From NCBI GenBank assembly GCA_002382325.1, contig DGAG01000015.1:1-64000 (forward strand): DNA of 64,000 bases, read 5' to 3'. The DNA is from Epsilonproteobacteria bacterium UBA4036 (GTDB lineage: Bacteria > Campylobacterota > Campylobacteria > Campylobacterales > Arcobacteraceae). Below the pieces are notes generated by a model. That model had not been told where the DNA came from, searched no databases, and worked only from the letters and a program-made list of their open reading frames with translations. The position numbers were made by a program, and so were the translations under genes. Below, piece after piece: positions 7,917 through 17,192 of this stretch (the first letter of the stretch is position 1; the number at the start of each line of letters is the position of its first letter).

Positions 7917-8375
7917 TTGAGTGATGTAATTAATGCAAAGAAAAATATATTTGATAATACGTATGTTCTTTTTGCTTTATTTGTTGTAGTCATTGTTGTC
8001 AATCTTATCTCTTCTGTTTATTTTATTAACATTATGCTTTTGGGTGTTGCTTTTTCAGCGTATACGCGATGTTTAAAAACACAAAACTACTACCCTATGG
8101 TGTACGTTGTTTTATCCATTTTATTTATAGAACTCAATAATGGCTTTAAACCTTTTAGTATTTTACTTCTGGGTTCATTTATTTACGTCTATTTAATTCC
8201 TTTTTTAACCCGCGTAATGGTTATTGATTCGTTAAGCGATTTGTTGCAGATTGTTTTGTTGTATATTGGTATTTTACTCATTTGGTCTATTACCAATGAT
8301 ACCAATTTTACTCTTATCAAGATTTTATTTTTGAATCTTATTTTAGATATTATACTTATTGGATTGGCCCCTTGA
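7917..8375 (+). CDS. mreD: Rod shape-determining protein MreD-like membrane protein
   Basis: A 152-residue, almost entirely hydrophobic protein with about five membrane helices. Sequence alone identifies it weakly; its size, topology and position directly before mrdA (PBP2) point to MreD, the inner-membrane scaffold of the elongasome. The TTG at 7917 is chosen because GGGG at 7903-7906 gives proper spacing; the TTG at 7908 would sit on top of the ribosome binding site. The stop TGA overlaps the TTG start of mrdA (TTGA), so translation is coupled. Confidence 0.7.
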   Translation: MSDVINAKKNIFDNTYVLFALFVVVIVVNLISSVYFINIMLLGVAFSAYTRCLKTQNYYPMVYVVLSILFIELNNGFKPFSILLLGSFIYVYLIPFLTRVMVIDSLSDLLQIVLLYIGILLIWSITNDTNFTLIKILFLNLILDIILIGLAP

Positions 8376-10150
8376 AACGACTTAATTTTATTGTTCTTTT
8401 TATTGTTGCCATTGTTGTCTTGTTGCTTTGGCGTGTCTATTTCTTAAGCATTAAATCCAACACATACTATGAAGAACTCTCTAAACAAAACTATATCAAG
8501 CGTATTTACGAAGCCCCTTCAAGAGGGATTATTCAAGATCGAAATGGCATTGCCTTAGCCATAAACAATCTGGGGTTTTCTCTCAATGTAAAACCTCATT
8601 TACGTTCCTATAAAAATCGTAATATTTTAGATGAATTGTGTGAAACCATTGCGTTGCATTTTCCTCAATTTACCAAAGAAGAATTAATCAAAAAATACTT
8701 AAATTTGGATTCTCCTTATCGACACACCTATGTTAAACTCATTGATTATATTCCTTATGATACTTTTTTTAATAAATATACACTGTTTAATTCAATGGAT
8801 AATCTTAAAGTAGAATCTGCCGTTAAACGCTATTATCCTTATAAACATGTGGCATCGCATATTATTGGTTATGTGGGAAAAGCCTCTAAAGAGGATATCG
8901 AAGAGAATTTAGTTTCGCGATACAGTGGCATAATTGGTAAAAATGGACTTGAAAAATTTTACAATCAAAGACTTCAAGGCGAATTGGGTTATAAAGATGT
9001 CAAAGTCAATGCTTTAAATAAATATTTAGAAGTATTGGATGAAAAAGAGGTTTCTACGGACAATAATATTAAGACCACCATTGATATTAAATTGCAAGAG
9101 TATATTCACGAAATTTTTGGTGACCAAAGTGGTGCAGTCATTGTAATGGATGTTAATAATGGAGAACTTTTAGCGGCTGGAAGTTTTCCTGAGTTTGATA
9201 ACAATATTTTTGTCAACGGAATCACACATAAAGAGTGGGAAGCCTTAAGAAACGATTTCAATCACCCTTTTACCAATAAAATAATCAGTGGATTATATCC
9301 TCCGGGTTCTGTTTGGAAAATGGGCATTGCCTTGTCTTTTTTAGAAAATAATATTGATTCAAATTTTTCAGTCTATTGTACTGCGGAGATGCCTTTAGGT
9401 GGAAGAAATTTCCGATGCTGGAAACCCGAAGGACATGGACGTGTTAATTTTAGAAAAGCCATTCGAGAAAGTTGCGATGACTTCTTTTATAAAGGAAGTT
9501 TAAAAGTTGATATTGACCAAATGCAAACGACCATGGAGAAGTTTGGGTTTGGTCAAAAAACAGGGGTGGACCAAGTCAATGAATTTATTGGAGTTAATCC
9601 CAATCGAGATTGGAAAAAAGAGAAGTTTAAAAAAGCATGGTATACCGGAGAAACGGTTATCTCTTCAATTGGACAAGGGTATGTTTTGGTCACACCCATG
9701 CAAGTTGCTCGATATACGGCTTTTTTAGCCACAGGAAAACTTCCACGTCCGCATTTTTATGAAAAGAATTATAAAGAACCTCAAGATATAGAGATTAATG
9801 CCCAACATCTTAAACTTATTCAAGCAGGCATGTATGATGTCGCCAATGAAGAAGGTGGTACGGCAAAATGGCATTTAAAAAGCAGCAAAGTAACCTTAGC
9901 AAGTAAAACAGGTACGGCACAAGTTGTCAGTATTCCACAATCTGAGAAAGTAAGAATGAAAGAGCATGAGCTGGAGTATTATCACCGTTCGCACGCTTGG
10001 CTTACAAGTTATGGACCGTATGAAAATCCTCAATATGCAGTAACGGTTATTGTAGAACATGGTGGACATGGGGGAAGTGCAGGAGGAGTTATTACCTCTA
10101 AAATTTTTAATAAACTGCTTGAACTGGGATACATTGAAAAGAAAAAGTAG
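8372..10150 (+). CDS. mrdA: Penicillin-binding protein 2 (elongasome transpeptidase)
   Basis: Class B PBP2, the peptidoglycan transpeptidase of side-wall elongation, anchored by one N-terminal membrane helix (about 4-22) with a periplasmic body. All transpeptidase motifs are present: SxxK as S313-VWK316, SCD at 367-369 and KTG at 512-514. The dimerisation/pedestal region with the GKNGLEKFYNQRLQG segment lies near 190-204. At 592 residues the length is typical. The TTG start overlaps the mreD stop. Confidence 0.95.
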   Translation: MKRLNFIVLFIVAIVVLLLWRVYFLSIKSNTYYEELSKQNYIKRIYEAPSRGIIQDRNGIALAINNLGFSLNVKPHLRSYKNRNILDELCETIALHFPQFTKEELIKKYLNLDSPYRHTYVKLIDYIPYDTFFNKYTLFNSMDNLKVESAVKRYYPYKHVASHIIGYVGKASKEDIEENLVSRYSGIIGKNGLEKFYNQRLQGELGYKDVKVNALNKYLEVLDEKEVSTDNNIKTTIDIKLQEYIHEIFGDQSGAVIVMDVNNGELLAAGSFPEFDNNIFVNGITHKEWEALRNDFNHPFTNKIISGLYPPGSVWKMGIALSFLENNIDSNFSVYCTAEMPLGGRNFRCWKPEGHGRVNFRKAIRESCDDFFYKGSLKVDIDQMQTTMEKFGFGQKTGVDQVNEFIGVNPNRDWKKEKFKKAWYTGETVISSIGQGYVLVTPMQVARYTAFLATGKLPRPHFYEKNYKEPQDIEINAQHLKLIQAGMYDVANEEGGTAKWHLKSSKVTLASKTGTAQVVSIPQSEKVRMKEHELEYYHRSHAWLTSYGPYENPQYAVTVIVEHGGHGGSAGGVITSKIFNKLLELGYIEKKK

Positions 10151-10201
10151 TTTAATTATTATTGTGGTATCATTCAAACATTATTATTTAGGGATATTAT
10201 A

Positions 10202-10933
10202 TTGAGAATATTTATAGTTTTGGTGCTGTTTTTTACTGCTTCACTCTTTGCAGCTGATGCTCCTATGATTAATCTTTCTGTGGCAGCAGTTGATCAACCT
10301 GCTCAGTTTGTTCGAACCATTAATATCGCCCTACTTTTAGCACTCCTTGCCTTAGCCCCTACTTTACTTTTAATGGTAACAAGTTTTACCCGTTTTGTTA
10401 TTGTATTTTCGCTTCTAAGACAAGCCATGGGACTTCAACAAACACCTCCGAGTCAAGTGATTATCTCATTGGCATTAATTATGACTATTTTTATTATGGA
10501 ACCTTATGGAAAAGCTTCTTGGGAGACTGCGGTTAAACCATATATGGAAGAAAAAATTGGCTATGAAGAAGCCTTAGAAAAAGGGGTAAAACCCTTCAAA
10601 GAGTTTATGATAAAAAATACTCGAGAATCCGATTTGGCTCTGTTTTATCGTATAAAGAATATGGAAAATCCACAAAATATTGATGATGTTCCTCTGACTT
10701 TATTGATGCCTTCTTTTATTGTTTCAGAACTCAGAACTGCTTTTGAAATAGGCTTTTTAATCTTTTTACCCTTTTTAGTTATTGACATTATTGTCGCTTC
10801 AATTCTAATGAGTTTAGGGATGATGATGTTACCGCCTGTTATGATATCACTGCCCATTAAAATCATCTTTTTTATTGTCATTGATGGTTGGCATTTAATC
10901 ATTGGGAATCTGGCACAATCCTTTAAAGTATAA
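10202..10933 (+). CDS. fliP: Flagellar export gate protein FliP
   Basis: Core membrane protein of the flagellar type III export gate, assembling with FliQ and FliR. The 243-residue product starts with a cleavable-type signal (IFIVLVLFFTASLFA), followed by hydrophobic helices and family stretches LLMVTSFTRFVIVFSLLRQA near 58-77 and the PTLLLM and GMMMLPPVMISLPIKI segments. The TTG start follows AGGGATATTATA. It lies 51 bp behind mrdA and is convergent with the acetyltransferase gene; other fli genes are not adjacent, as is common in Campylobacterota where flagellar genes are scattered. Confidence 0.95.
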   Translation: MRIFIVLVLFFTASLFAADAPMINLSVAAVDQPAQFVRTINIALLLALLALAPTLLLMVTSFTRFVIVFSLLRQAMGLQQTPPSQVIISLALIMTIFIMEPYGKASWETAVKPYMEEKIGYEEALEKGVKPFKEFMIKNTRESDLALFYRIKNMENPQNIDDVPLTLLMPSFIVSELRTAFEIGFLIFLPFLVIDIIVASILMSLGMMMLPPVMISLPIKIIFFIVIDGWHLIIGNLAQSFKV

Positions 10934-10952
10934 CCCTACTCAATACTTATTT

Positions 10953-11414
10953 TTACAATTTATATAAAAGTGCCACTTCATCACAGACGGGAAAATGTTT
11001 ACATCGAATACAATCTGCCCAGATTTTGTGTTCGGGGATACTCTCTTTTGAAATCACTTGAAATCCAATACCTTCAAAGAAATCTTTTTGATACGTTAAA
11101 GATAAAACTTCTTTAACTTCTAAAAAAGCACCCTCTTCTAAACATTTCTTAACCAAGGTTTTTCCTAATCCCAAACCACGATACTTTTCAGATACCACCA
11201 AACTTCGTATTTCAGCTAAATTAACGCTGTGAATATGTAAAGCACAGAAACCTGCGAGTTTACCATCGACTTCCACAGCAGTGTATGAACGAATCGTTGT
11301 TGCCATTTCATCGCTGGTTCGTAACAAAATAATGCCTTTATCCACTTCAGATTTAACCAACTCTTGCATTAAAACAATATCACCCAATTTAGGTTTAAAA
11401 AAGTTAATGTCCAT
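10953..11414 (-). CDS. GNAT N-acetyltransferase, probably short-form N-acetylglutamate synthase-like
   Basis: A 153-residue GNAT-fold protein. The acetyl-CoA loop is visible as RSLVVSEKYRGLGLGKTLV near 70-88. The C-terminal segment KIWADCIRCKHFPVCDEVAL, with three cysteines, resembles short N-acetylglutamate synthases that start arginine biosynthesis. That assignment is from motif memory, not a search; a generic acetyltransferase remains possible. The start overlaps the end of engB by 11 bp. It is the last gene of the long minus-strand run. Confidence 0.72.
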   Translation of the reverse strand: MDINFFKPKLGDIVLMQELVKSEVDKGIILLRTSDEMATTIRSYTAVEVDGKLAGFCALHIHSVNLAEIRSLVVSEKYRGLGLGKTLVKKCLEEGAFLEVKEVLSLTYQKDFFEGIGFQVISKESIPEHKIWADCIRCKHFPVCDEVALLYKL

Positions 11415-12009
11415 ACAAATACTCCGAAATCGTTTGTTCTAAATCTTGCATTCCTTTTTTCTTTAAATTGGAAATAAAAATGCCATTGGGATTTTCACGT
11501 TTAAGTTTCGCCAAATCATTTTGCTTGAGCTTGTCAATTTTAGTAAAAGCATTGATGATGAGTTGATCTCCCCGTTTAATGCTTTTAAGAAATTCATCCA
11601 CATTTTGGTCAATCTCCAATTGGGGATGTCTGGCATCAATTAAATGAATAAAAATCTGCAAACAGGCTCTTTTTTGTAAATAACCTGTTAAATTTTTGTT
11701 CCAATCTTCTTTTAATGATTTCGATACTTTAGCATAACCAAACCCAGGTAAATCTACAAAACGGGCATATAAATGAGGATTTTCGGGGTCTTGTTCATTT
11801 TTAAATTTGATATTAAAAAAATTAATGAGTTGCGTTTTCCCTGGTGTTGATGACGATTTTGCCAAACCTTTTCGATGGGTCAAGGTATTAAGTAATGAGC
11901 TTTTTCCTACATTACTTCGACCTAAAAATGCAACTTCTGCCACATCAGGGCTGGGTGAATCAGAAATGCTTTGTGCCGATTGCATAAATGAAGCATCAAT
12001 TATTCTCAT
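11404..12009 (-). CDS. engB: Ribosome biogenesis GTP-binding protein EngB/YsxC
   Basis: A 201-residue essential GTPase involved in large-subunit ribosome assembly. G1 is GRSNVGKSS at 30-38, G3 DLPGFGYAK and G4 TKID are present, and the family-specific SSTPGKTQLINFF segment follows G1. The ATG at 12009 is preferred: it has AGAGGG upstream and gives the standard MRIIDASF beginning. A longer frame from 12072 would overlap lptA by 77 bp. As chosen it overlaps lptA by 14 bp. Confidence 0.93.
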   Translation of the reverse strand: MRIIDASFMQSAQSISDSPSPDVAEVAFLGRSNVGKSSLLNTLTHRKGLAKSSSTPGKTQLINFFNIKFKNEQDPENPHLYARFVDLPGFGYAKVSKSLKEDWNKNLTGYLQKRACLQIFIHLIDARHPQLEIDQNVDEFLKSIKRGDQLIINAFTKIDKLKQNDLAKLKRENPNGIFISNLKKKGMQDLEQTISEYLYGH

Positions 12010-12541
12010 TGGTTTGGCCCTCTTTATTGGTATTAGGTTCTGGATCACTTTTTTGTTTATCACTGCTTTCAATATTTAAAATAAATCGAACAGGCTTTTC
12101 TTTGCTCCCTTTTACGGTTGCATTTCCTGTTTGTTGATCAATAAAAATATTTTCACCAATAAGCGTTTTATCTTCAGTAATATCTTTTAAATATCCGTTT
12201 CCAATAATCTCATATTGAAGTTTTTTGGGCAAATAAATGACTTTATCCCCTTTGCCTTCATAGTGTTTTAGTGCGGTAAAAACTTCAAAAGAGACATTGC
12301 CTGTGGCAATATATTTAGTCGCTTCTCTTTTTTGATTCTCTTTTGTCGGCGTATTTAAAAAAACTTCAACTTTATTGGCATTAAGAGTATCTTTGATTCG
12401 AACCATTTTGACATCACCTGTAAAAATAGCAATGCCTTTACTGTCATTGGATTCAAAATGATTTGAATCTATAATTAATTTATCTTCTTGCGTAGCAAAT
12501 AAAAAAATAGTTGTGATTAATAAACTGATAATAATTTTCAT
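11996..12541 (-). CDS. lptA: LPS transport periplasmic protein LptA
   Basis: A 181-residue periplasmic OstA/LptA-family protein that bridges LPS from inner to outer membrane. It has a signal peptide (about 1-16, IIISLLITTIFLFATQ) and the OstA pattern of short beta segments such as GIAIFTGDVKMVR and GENIFIDQQTGNATVKG. The C-terminus is low-complexity and hydrophilic. It follows lptC by 8 bp and kdsC, so LPS core synthesis and transport are clustered. Confidence 0.88.
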   Translation of the reverse strand: MKIIISLLITTIFLFATQEDKLIIDSNHFESNDSKGIAIFTGDVKMVRIKDTLNANKVEVFLNTPTKENQKREATKYIATGNVSFEVFTALKHYEGKGDKVIYLPKKLQYEIIGNGYLKDITEDKTLIGENIFIDQQTGNATVKGSKEKPVRFILNIESSDKQKSDPEPNTNKEGQTNENN

Positions 12542-12549
12542 ACGTTTCC

Positions 12550-13092
12550 TTAATTGGTCTTATTTTGTGCATTCATATTAATTTCAAAATGCGCTTTTTG
12601 GGCTTTTAAATAATTGGTTTTATTGTCTAAATATAAATGACTTCCATTTAAAATATCCCCTTTGTAAACTGAGTTAAAGAGTTTTTCATTATAGGCAATC
12701 TCTTTTTGAGTATCATAATATAACTCATGCGTTCTTAATGAAAAAATACTCTCTCGGTCATATTTAACATTATCAAAAAAACTGTAAAGTGTCTCTTTTT
12801 TCACCATCTTATCGGCACGAATAATATCTTTATAATCATTATTCTCTTTGTCTTTCACTCGTGTTACAATCGTTCCATCATACATTTCATCTCGTGTTTT
12901 ATATCGAATGGCATTTTGTGCTTCGACAATGCGTAGAACTTCTTCTTCATTGAGGGTATACATTGTGGCATCGGTAAAAGTCACCAAAGGTGTCTCTTGT
13001 ACCTCTTTCGTAACGATTTTTTTTGTAATTTCACTGAATAACGAAAAAATCGAGACAATAAAAAGAGTCGCTACAAACAATTTTACACCCAT
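12550..13092 (-). CDS. lptC: LPS export protein LptC
   Basis: A 180-residue bitopic protein with one N-terminal membrane helix (about 4-20) and a periplasmic OstA-like beta domain, as expected for LptC, which passes LPS from the LptBFG transporter to LptA. Individual residues are poorly conserved in this family, so the call rests on topology, length and its place between kdsC and lptA. The ATG lies inside the last codons of kdsC (10-bp overlap). Confidence 0.83.
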   Translation of the reverse strand: MGVKLFVATLFIVSIFSLFSEITKKIVTKEVQETPLVTFTDATMYTLNEEEVLRIVEAQNAIRYKTRDEMYDGTIVTRVKDKENNDYKDIIRADKMVKKETLYSFFDNVKYDRESIFSLRTHELYYDTQKEIAYNEKLFNSVYKGDILNGSHLYLDNKTNYLKAQKAHFEINMNAQNKTN

Positions 13093-13580
13093 GCGTTTAA
13101 AAACTCCTCTTCTAAATTGTACTCTTTAAAAATGTATTCTAACATCTCACGAACAGCACCATCTCCGCCATTTTTACTGCAAACAACATTCACCATATTT
13201 TTAATATAACTGCTCGCATTTGCAGGAGCAAATGAAAGCCCTGCTTTTTTTAACATTTTATAGTCATTCAAATCATCGCCAATAACGGCCACTTGACTCC
13301 AAGACAACTTCTCTTTTTCCAAAATGGATTCTAACACTTCTTCTTTGTTATGTACCCCTTGATACAAGTATTCAATATGTAAATCTTGAACTCTTTTTTC
13401 AACAATACTTGAAGTTCTTCCTGTAATAATAGCCGCTTTTTTCCCAAACTGTTTTGTCCACGTTGAAATAGCCAATCCATCTTTTACATCAAAATTTTTA
13501 ATCTCATCGCCTGAATTGGTATAAATAATTTTTCCATCGGTCAGTGTGCCATCAACATCAAGAACAATCAATTCAATCAT
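13083..13580 (-). CDS. kdsC: 3-deoxy-D-manno-octulosonate 8-phosphate phosphatase
   Basis: A 165-residue HAD-superfamily phosphatase releasing Kdo from Kdo 8-phosphate for LPS inner core synthesis. Catalytic DxD is D8/D10 in VLDVDGTLTDG; motif 3/4 is GDDLNDYKML near 110. It lacks a cap domain, consistent with the tetrameric C0 KdsC type. It overlaps hisB by ATGA and lptC by 10 bp. Confidence 0.92.
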   Translation of the reverse strand: MIELIVLDVDGTLTDGKIIYTNSGDEIKNFDVKDGLAISTWTKQFGKKAAIITGRTSSIVEKRVQDLHIEYLYQGVHNKEEVLESILEKEKLSWSQVAVIGDDLNDYKMLKKAGLSFAPANASSYIKNMVNVVCSKNGGDGAVREMLEYIFKEYNLEEEFLNAWV

Positions 13581-14149
13581 AAAATCCCTTTGGTACTAGG
13601 TATTCCTAAGGTTTCATTTTTAACCAAAGCTCGTCTAAGAGCCACAGCAAATGCTTTAAACGTGGCTTCAAGAATATGGTGTTTATTTCGTCCTCGATTT
13701 TGAATTAAATGACAAGTAATACCTGCATTTAATACCAAAGCATGGAAAAACTCTTCAACCAATTCACAATCAAACTCCCCTACTTTTCCTGTTACATTGA
13801 CTTCATAAACCAAAAAAGGTCGATTGCTTAAATCCAATTCACAACTTACCGATGCTTCATCCATAACTACCGTAGCATTGCCGTATCGTTCAACAGCAGC
13901 AATAGGAAAAATCGCCTTTTTTAAAGCTTGTCCCAATACAATTCCACAATCCTCTACGCTGTGATGATCATCAATATGCAAATCCCCTTGACAAGATAAT
14001 TCCATATCAATACCACTGTGTTTACTTAAGGCTTCTAACATATGGTCAAAAAAACCAATACCCGTATTAATAACACTTTTGCCCGTTGTATTTAAATTCA
14101 ATTTACAAACAATGTCGGTCTCTTTTGTTTTTCTGTTTAACTCAATCAT
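13577..14149 (-). CDS. hisB: Imidazoleglycerol-phosphate dehydratase
   Basis: A 190-residue cytosolic enzyme of histidine biosynthesis, dehydrating imidazole glycerol phosphate. Metal-ligand motifs are visible: FFDHMLEALSKHSG near 33-46, DDHHSVEDCGI near 60-70, and NRGRNKHHILEATFKAFA in the C-terminal half. It is the monofunctional form, without the phosphatase domain. The ATG at 14149 follows GGAG; the longer frame from 14170 would overlap rlpA. The presence of hisB inside an envelope gene run is odd but common in this phylum. Confidence 0.95.
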   Translation of the reverse strand: MIELNRKTKETDIVCKLNLNTTGKSVINTGIGFFDHMLEALSKHSGIDMELSCQGDLHIDDHHSVEDCGIVLGQALKKAIFPIAAVERYGNATVVMDEASVSCELDLSNRPFLVYEVNVTGKVGEFDCELVEEFFHALVLNAGITCHLIQNRGRNKHHILEATFKAFAVALRRALVKNETLGIPSTKGIL

Positions 14150-14159
14150 TTTTTCTCCA

Positions 14160-14978
14160 TTATTCTGCAATAATCATAGCACCACTTAAACCGTTGCTCT
14201 CTCTGAAATCTTTTGCCTCTTCTTCTGACCTAAATCCACTGATCCACACTCGATTAATGGGTTCATGTTCTAAAATACCCTCTTTAATTATCACATCATA
14301 TTTATCTTCTAAAATAAGCTTAAATTTACGTTGAGTAATTTTAGCCCCTTCATATCGTCTAAAGGCTCCCACTTGAACAAAATATTTGCCCACACTTGCC
14401 ACTTCTTCTTTTTCTGCTTGTGTGGTTGCCACTTTGGCATGGAATCCTAAAATTGTGATATTGACCCGTGCCGTTCCTTTTTTTACCATATCAATGTCAT
14501 GTGCAGCTTTATTAGATAAATCAATAATTCGTCCCGATACAAAAGGTCCACGGTCATTGATTCTTACAATGGTAGATTTACCATTATCTAAGTTATCCAC
14601 TTTTACCATCGTATTCATTGGCAATGTTTTATGCGCTGCTGTTTGGGCATACATATTATAAATTTCGCCATTGGAGGTCTTTTTTGAATGAAAATCAGGA
14701 CCATACCATGAAGCAATTCCACCTTGAACATCCCCTACTTTGGCTAAAGTTGGATAATACCATTTTCCAAAAACTTGATAGGGTCGCATCGTTGCTCTGT
14801 GCATAGCAGGAGAATTTTTTATCTCTTGATTTGGAATCGATTCATACGTTTTATTACTCCAAGAAGAACCCGAAGAGTAGCTTCCTGCGTAAGTATATCT
14901 TTTTTGAGAACACCCTGTTAAAAGAAGCAACAGTGCCCCTAGAAGTAAAAATGTGATTTTATTAGTAGTTGAAAACAA
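14160..14978 (-). CDS. rlpA: Septal ring lytic transglycosylase RlpA family lipoprotein
   Basis: A 272-residue outer-membrane lipoprotein that cleaves denuded peptidoglycan glycan strands. It has a signal with lipobox LLTGC (Cys 23), a double-psi beta-barrel domain around 85-185 with GGIASWYGPDFHSKKTSNGE and RINDRGPFVSGRIIDLS, and a C-terminal SPOR domain beginning KYFVQVGAF. The TTG at 14978 is selected since GGAG lies 6 nt upstream; the TTG at 14990 has no such site. It overlaps mltD by 17 bp. Confidence 0.92.
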   Translation of the reverse strand: MFSTTNKITFLLLGALLLLLTGCSQKRYTYAGSYSSGSSWSNKTYESIPNQEIKNSPAMHRATMRPYQVFGKWYYPTLAKVGDVQGGIASWYGPDFHSKKTSNGEIYNMYAQTAAHKTLPMNTMVKVDNLDNGKSTIVRINDRGPFVSGRIIDLSNKAAHDIDMVKKGTARVNITILGFHAKVATTQAEKEEVASVGKYFVQVGAFRRYEGAKITQRKFKLILEDKYDVIIKEGILEHEPINRVWISGFRSEEEAKDFRESNGLSGAMIIAE

Positions 14979-16374
14979 GCTTATCTCCAATATTAATTGA
15001 ACTGTTTTTTAAATTGTTGTCTTTCATCAATTTTTCCAATGCAATGTTATATCGTTGTGAAATGCTGTAAAGCGTATCTCCATTTTTAACATAATAACTT
15101 TTTACTTTCGCAGAAGAAACAGTTTGTTGAGTTACTCGTTGATTCTTCTCATTAAGGATAGGGACAATGAGCTTTTGATTCACAGATAGAACATTACTTT
15201 TAAGTTGATTAAAATCTTTGATAATGGAATACGCAATTTTATATTTTTTCCCAATTGATGCCAAAGAATCACCTGCTTTAACTTGATAAATCGTAAATCG
15301 GTCATTTTTGATTTGATCTTTATTTAAATTAAATCGAGAAAGAGTACTGTAAGGAATATAAATATCGTACTCCTCAACAAAAGGAGGGATAATATACTCT
15401 TTGATATGCAAATTAAGTTTTGCTAACTCTTTATAATCCATACCAATGGCACTGGCAACACTTTGCAAATGCATTCCCCCTTTAACTTTAACCGTAGCAA
15501 TAGAAGTTGTGGTATTGCCCATGTTCAGTAAATGCGCATCATCATTTGAGATAAAACTTTTATTGTTCATCATACCTAAAGCAACGATTTTTCGGATATA
15601 CTCTCTGGTTTCATTGGGAACATATTGACGTCGTGTTTTATTTTGTACGGAGAGTAATGTATAAATATCAGGCGTTATCCCCCATGTTTTTACCTCTTTA
15701 TAGACTTGATATAACTCACGAAATCGAACCTTTTTACTCTGATAATTACTGATAATTTGTCGATACCGCGCAATCTCATCTTTTTTGGCTTTTGAACCAT
15801 TTTGCTCAACATATAAATCAATCGTCGCACGAGTAATTGCCTCTATGACTCTTCCTTCGCCCGAATTATACGCCATAGCAGCAAGATACCACTTTCCAAA
15901 TTTTTCATGGAGACGTTTTAAATATTTTGTTGCTGCATACGTTGATTTGACAAAATCCATTCGCTCATCAACATACAAATTGTTCTCTAAACCAAATATT
16001 TTTCCAGTTTGAGGCATAAATTGCCATAACCCCATCGCTTTGACATGTGATTTTGCATCCAACGTAAAATTGGATTCTGCCATAGCTAAATAGATAAAAG
16101 AGGACGGAAGTCCTTCGTTTCTAAGAATATTTTTAATCATAGGAACAAACAGTGTTGCATCGCTTAATTTTTGTTTATAATAATCCGTGCTTCTTAAATA
16201 TCGACTGTAGGTTTGTTGTAATTCATAATCGGTGATAAAAGAAGGGTCAATGTCTAACTCGTTTAAAATTTGGATATCTCGTTTATCAAAGTTTGAACCA
16301 ATTAGCGCTGCATGCAAGTGAGCCACTCCAAAAAAGAGGAGAAAAATAAGTTTATACAATGGCATACCTTTCAT
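14962..16374 (-). CDS. mltD: Membrane-bound lytic murein transglycosylase D with LysM repeats
   Basis: A 470-residue exported lytic transglycosylase. The signal peptide covers about 1-22 (LIFLLFFGVAHLHA); no lipobox cysteine is seen. The SLT domain has catalytic Glu 100 in MAESNF and the KAMGLWQFMPQTGK segment at about 113-126. Two clear LysM domains lie in the last 130 residues (YQVKAGDSLASIGKKYKI and YYVKNGDTLYSISQRYNI), with a weaker one before them around 300. With rlpA next door it forms a peptidoglycan-remodelling pair. Confidence 0.93.
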   Translation of the reverse strand: MKGMPLYKLIFLLFFGVAHLHAALIGSNFDKRDIQILNELDIDPSFITDYELQQTYSRYLRSTDYYKQKLSDATLFVPMIKNILRNEGLPSSFIYLAMAESNFTLDAKSHVKAMGLWQFMPQTGKIFGLENNLYVDERMDFVKSTYAATKYLKRLHEKFGKWYLAAMAYNSGEGRVIEAITRATIDLYVEQNGSKAKKDEIARYRQIISNYQSKKVRFRELYQVYKEVKTWGITPDIYTLLSVQNKTRRQYVPNETREYIRKIVALGMMNNKSFISNDDAHLLNMGNTTTSIATVKVKGGMHLQSVASAIGMDYKELAKLNLHIKEYIIPPFVEEYDIYIPYSTLSRFNLNKDQIKNDRFTIYQVKAGDSLASIGKKYKIAYSIIKDFNQLKSNVLSVNQKLIVPILNEKNQRVTQQTVSSAKVKSYYVKNGDTLYSISQRYNIALEKLMKDNNLKNSSINIGDKLVFNY

Positions 16375-16402
16375 TTAATTTTACAAATAGTAGGTATTTT
16401 AA

Positions 16403-17191
16403 CTAATTAATACTAGAAAACTCTTTAAATAACATTTGAGCATTTTGGGTTGTAATTCTTTGCATCTCTTCTTGTGAAGTTTCAAGCAATAAAGCCATTG
16501 TCTCAACTACATATTGGGTGTATAAAGGCTCATTTCGTTCTCCCCTAAAAGGGTGAGGTGTTAAATAAGGAGCATCGGTTTCAACTAAAAGTTTCTCTTG
16601 GGGAATTTTGGGCAATACCTGTACAAGTTTTCGGGCATTTTTAAACGTTAATACACCCCCAATACCAAAATAGAAATTGTGCTGTGCTAAACTTAAGAGT
16701 TGTTCATCCGCGTTGTAACAGTGCAATACACCACCGACTTCTTTGGCATTGGTATCCACTAAAATTTTTTTGGAATCATTGGACGCATCACGAATATGAA
16801 CAATCAAAGGTTTTTGATGCCTTTTTGCAAAATCAATTTGAGCAATAAAAACTCTTTTTTGTAACGCTATTTCATCGTGTTTGGCCATTTCATCTTCAGG
16901 AAGTCTGTAGTAATCTAAGCCACATTCACCCACGGCGATACATTTGGGATGAGTAACATATTTTTCCATAATGGTTTCATCGTATCCACGCACATCATAA
17001 GGGTGAACACCCACTGAAAAAAAGACTTCAGGATATTTTTCAGCAAGCATAATGGCACGCGGTAAGTCGTTTAAATCGGCACCGGGTATTAAAAAAGCTT
17101 TAATACCCCCGTTAATAGCATTTTGAATAACCTGGTCAACATCATCTAAATATTTTTCATTATCTAAATGACAGTGTGTATCAATGATAAT
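16403..17191 (-). CDS. tatD: TatD family metal-dependent hydrolase, apparently ATT start
   Basis: A TatD-type metal hydrolase (DNase-like, cytosolic). Homology runs to the standard N-terminus IIDTHCHLD, whose HxH metal ligands are His6 and His8, but the codon before ATC-ATT-GAT is ATT (17189-17191). In-frame codons back to the upstream TAG contain no ATG, GTG or TTG, so full-length protein (262 residues, the family norm) requires an ATT start. AAAGG lies about 8 nt upstream. The next ATG, at 17050, would remove the HxH motif. Other family marks are VGVHPYD, GECGLDYY and ETDAPYLTP. The ATT is one base after the stop of the upstream gene. Confidence 0.9.
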   Translation of the reverse strand: MIIDTHCHLDNEKYLDDVDQVIQNAINGGIKAFLIPGADLNDLPRAIMLAEKYPEVFFSVGVHPYDVRGYDETIMEKYVTHPKCIAVGECGLDYYRLPEDEMAKHDEIALQKRVFIAQIDFAKRHQKPLIVHIRDASNDSKKILVDTNAKEVGGVLHCYNADEQLLSLAQHNFYFGIGGVLTFKNARKLVQVLPKIPQEKLLVETDAPYLTPHPFRGERNEPLYTQYVVETMALLLETSQEEMQRITTQNAQMLFKEFSSIN

Positions 17192-17192
17192 T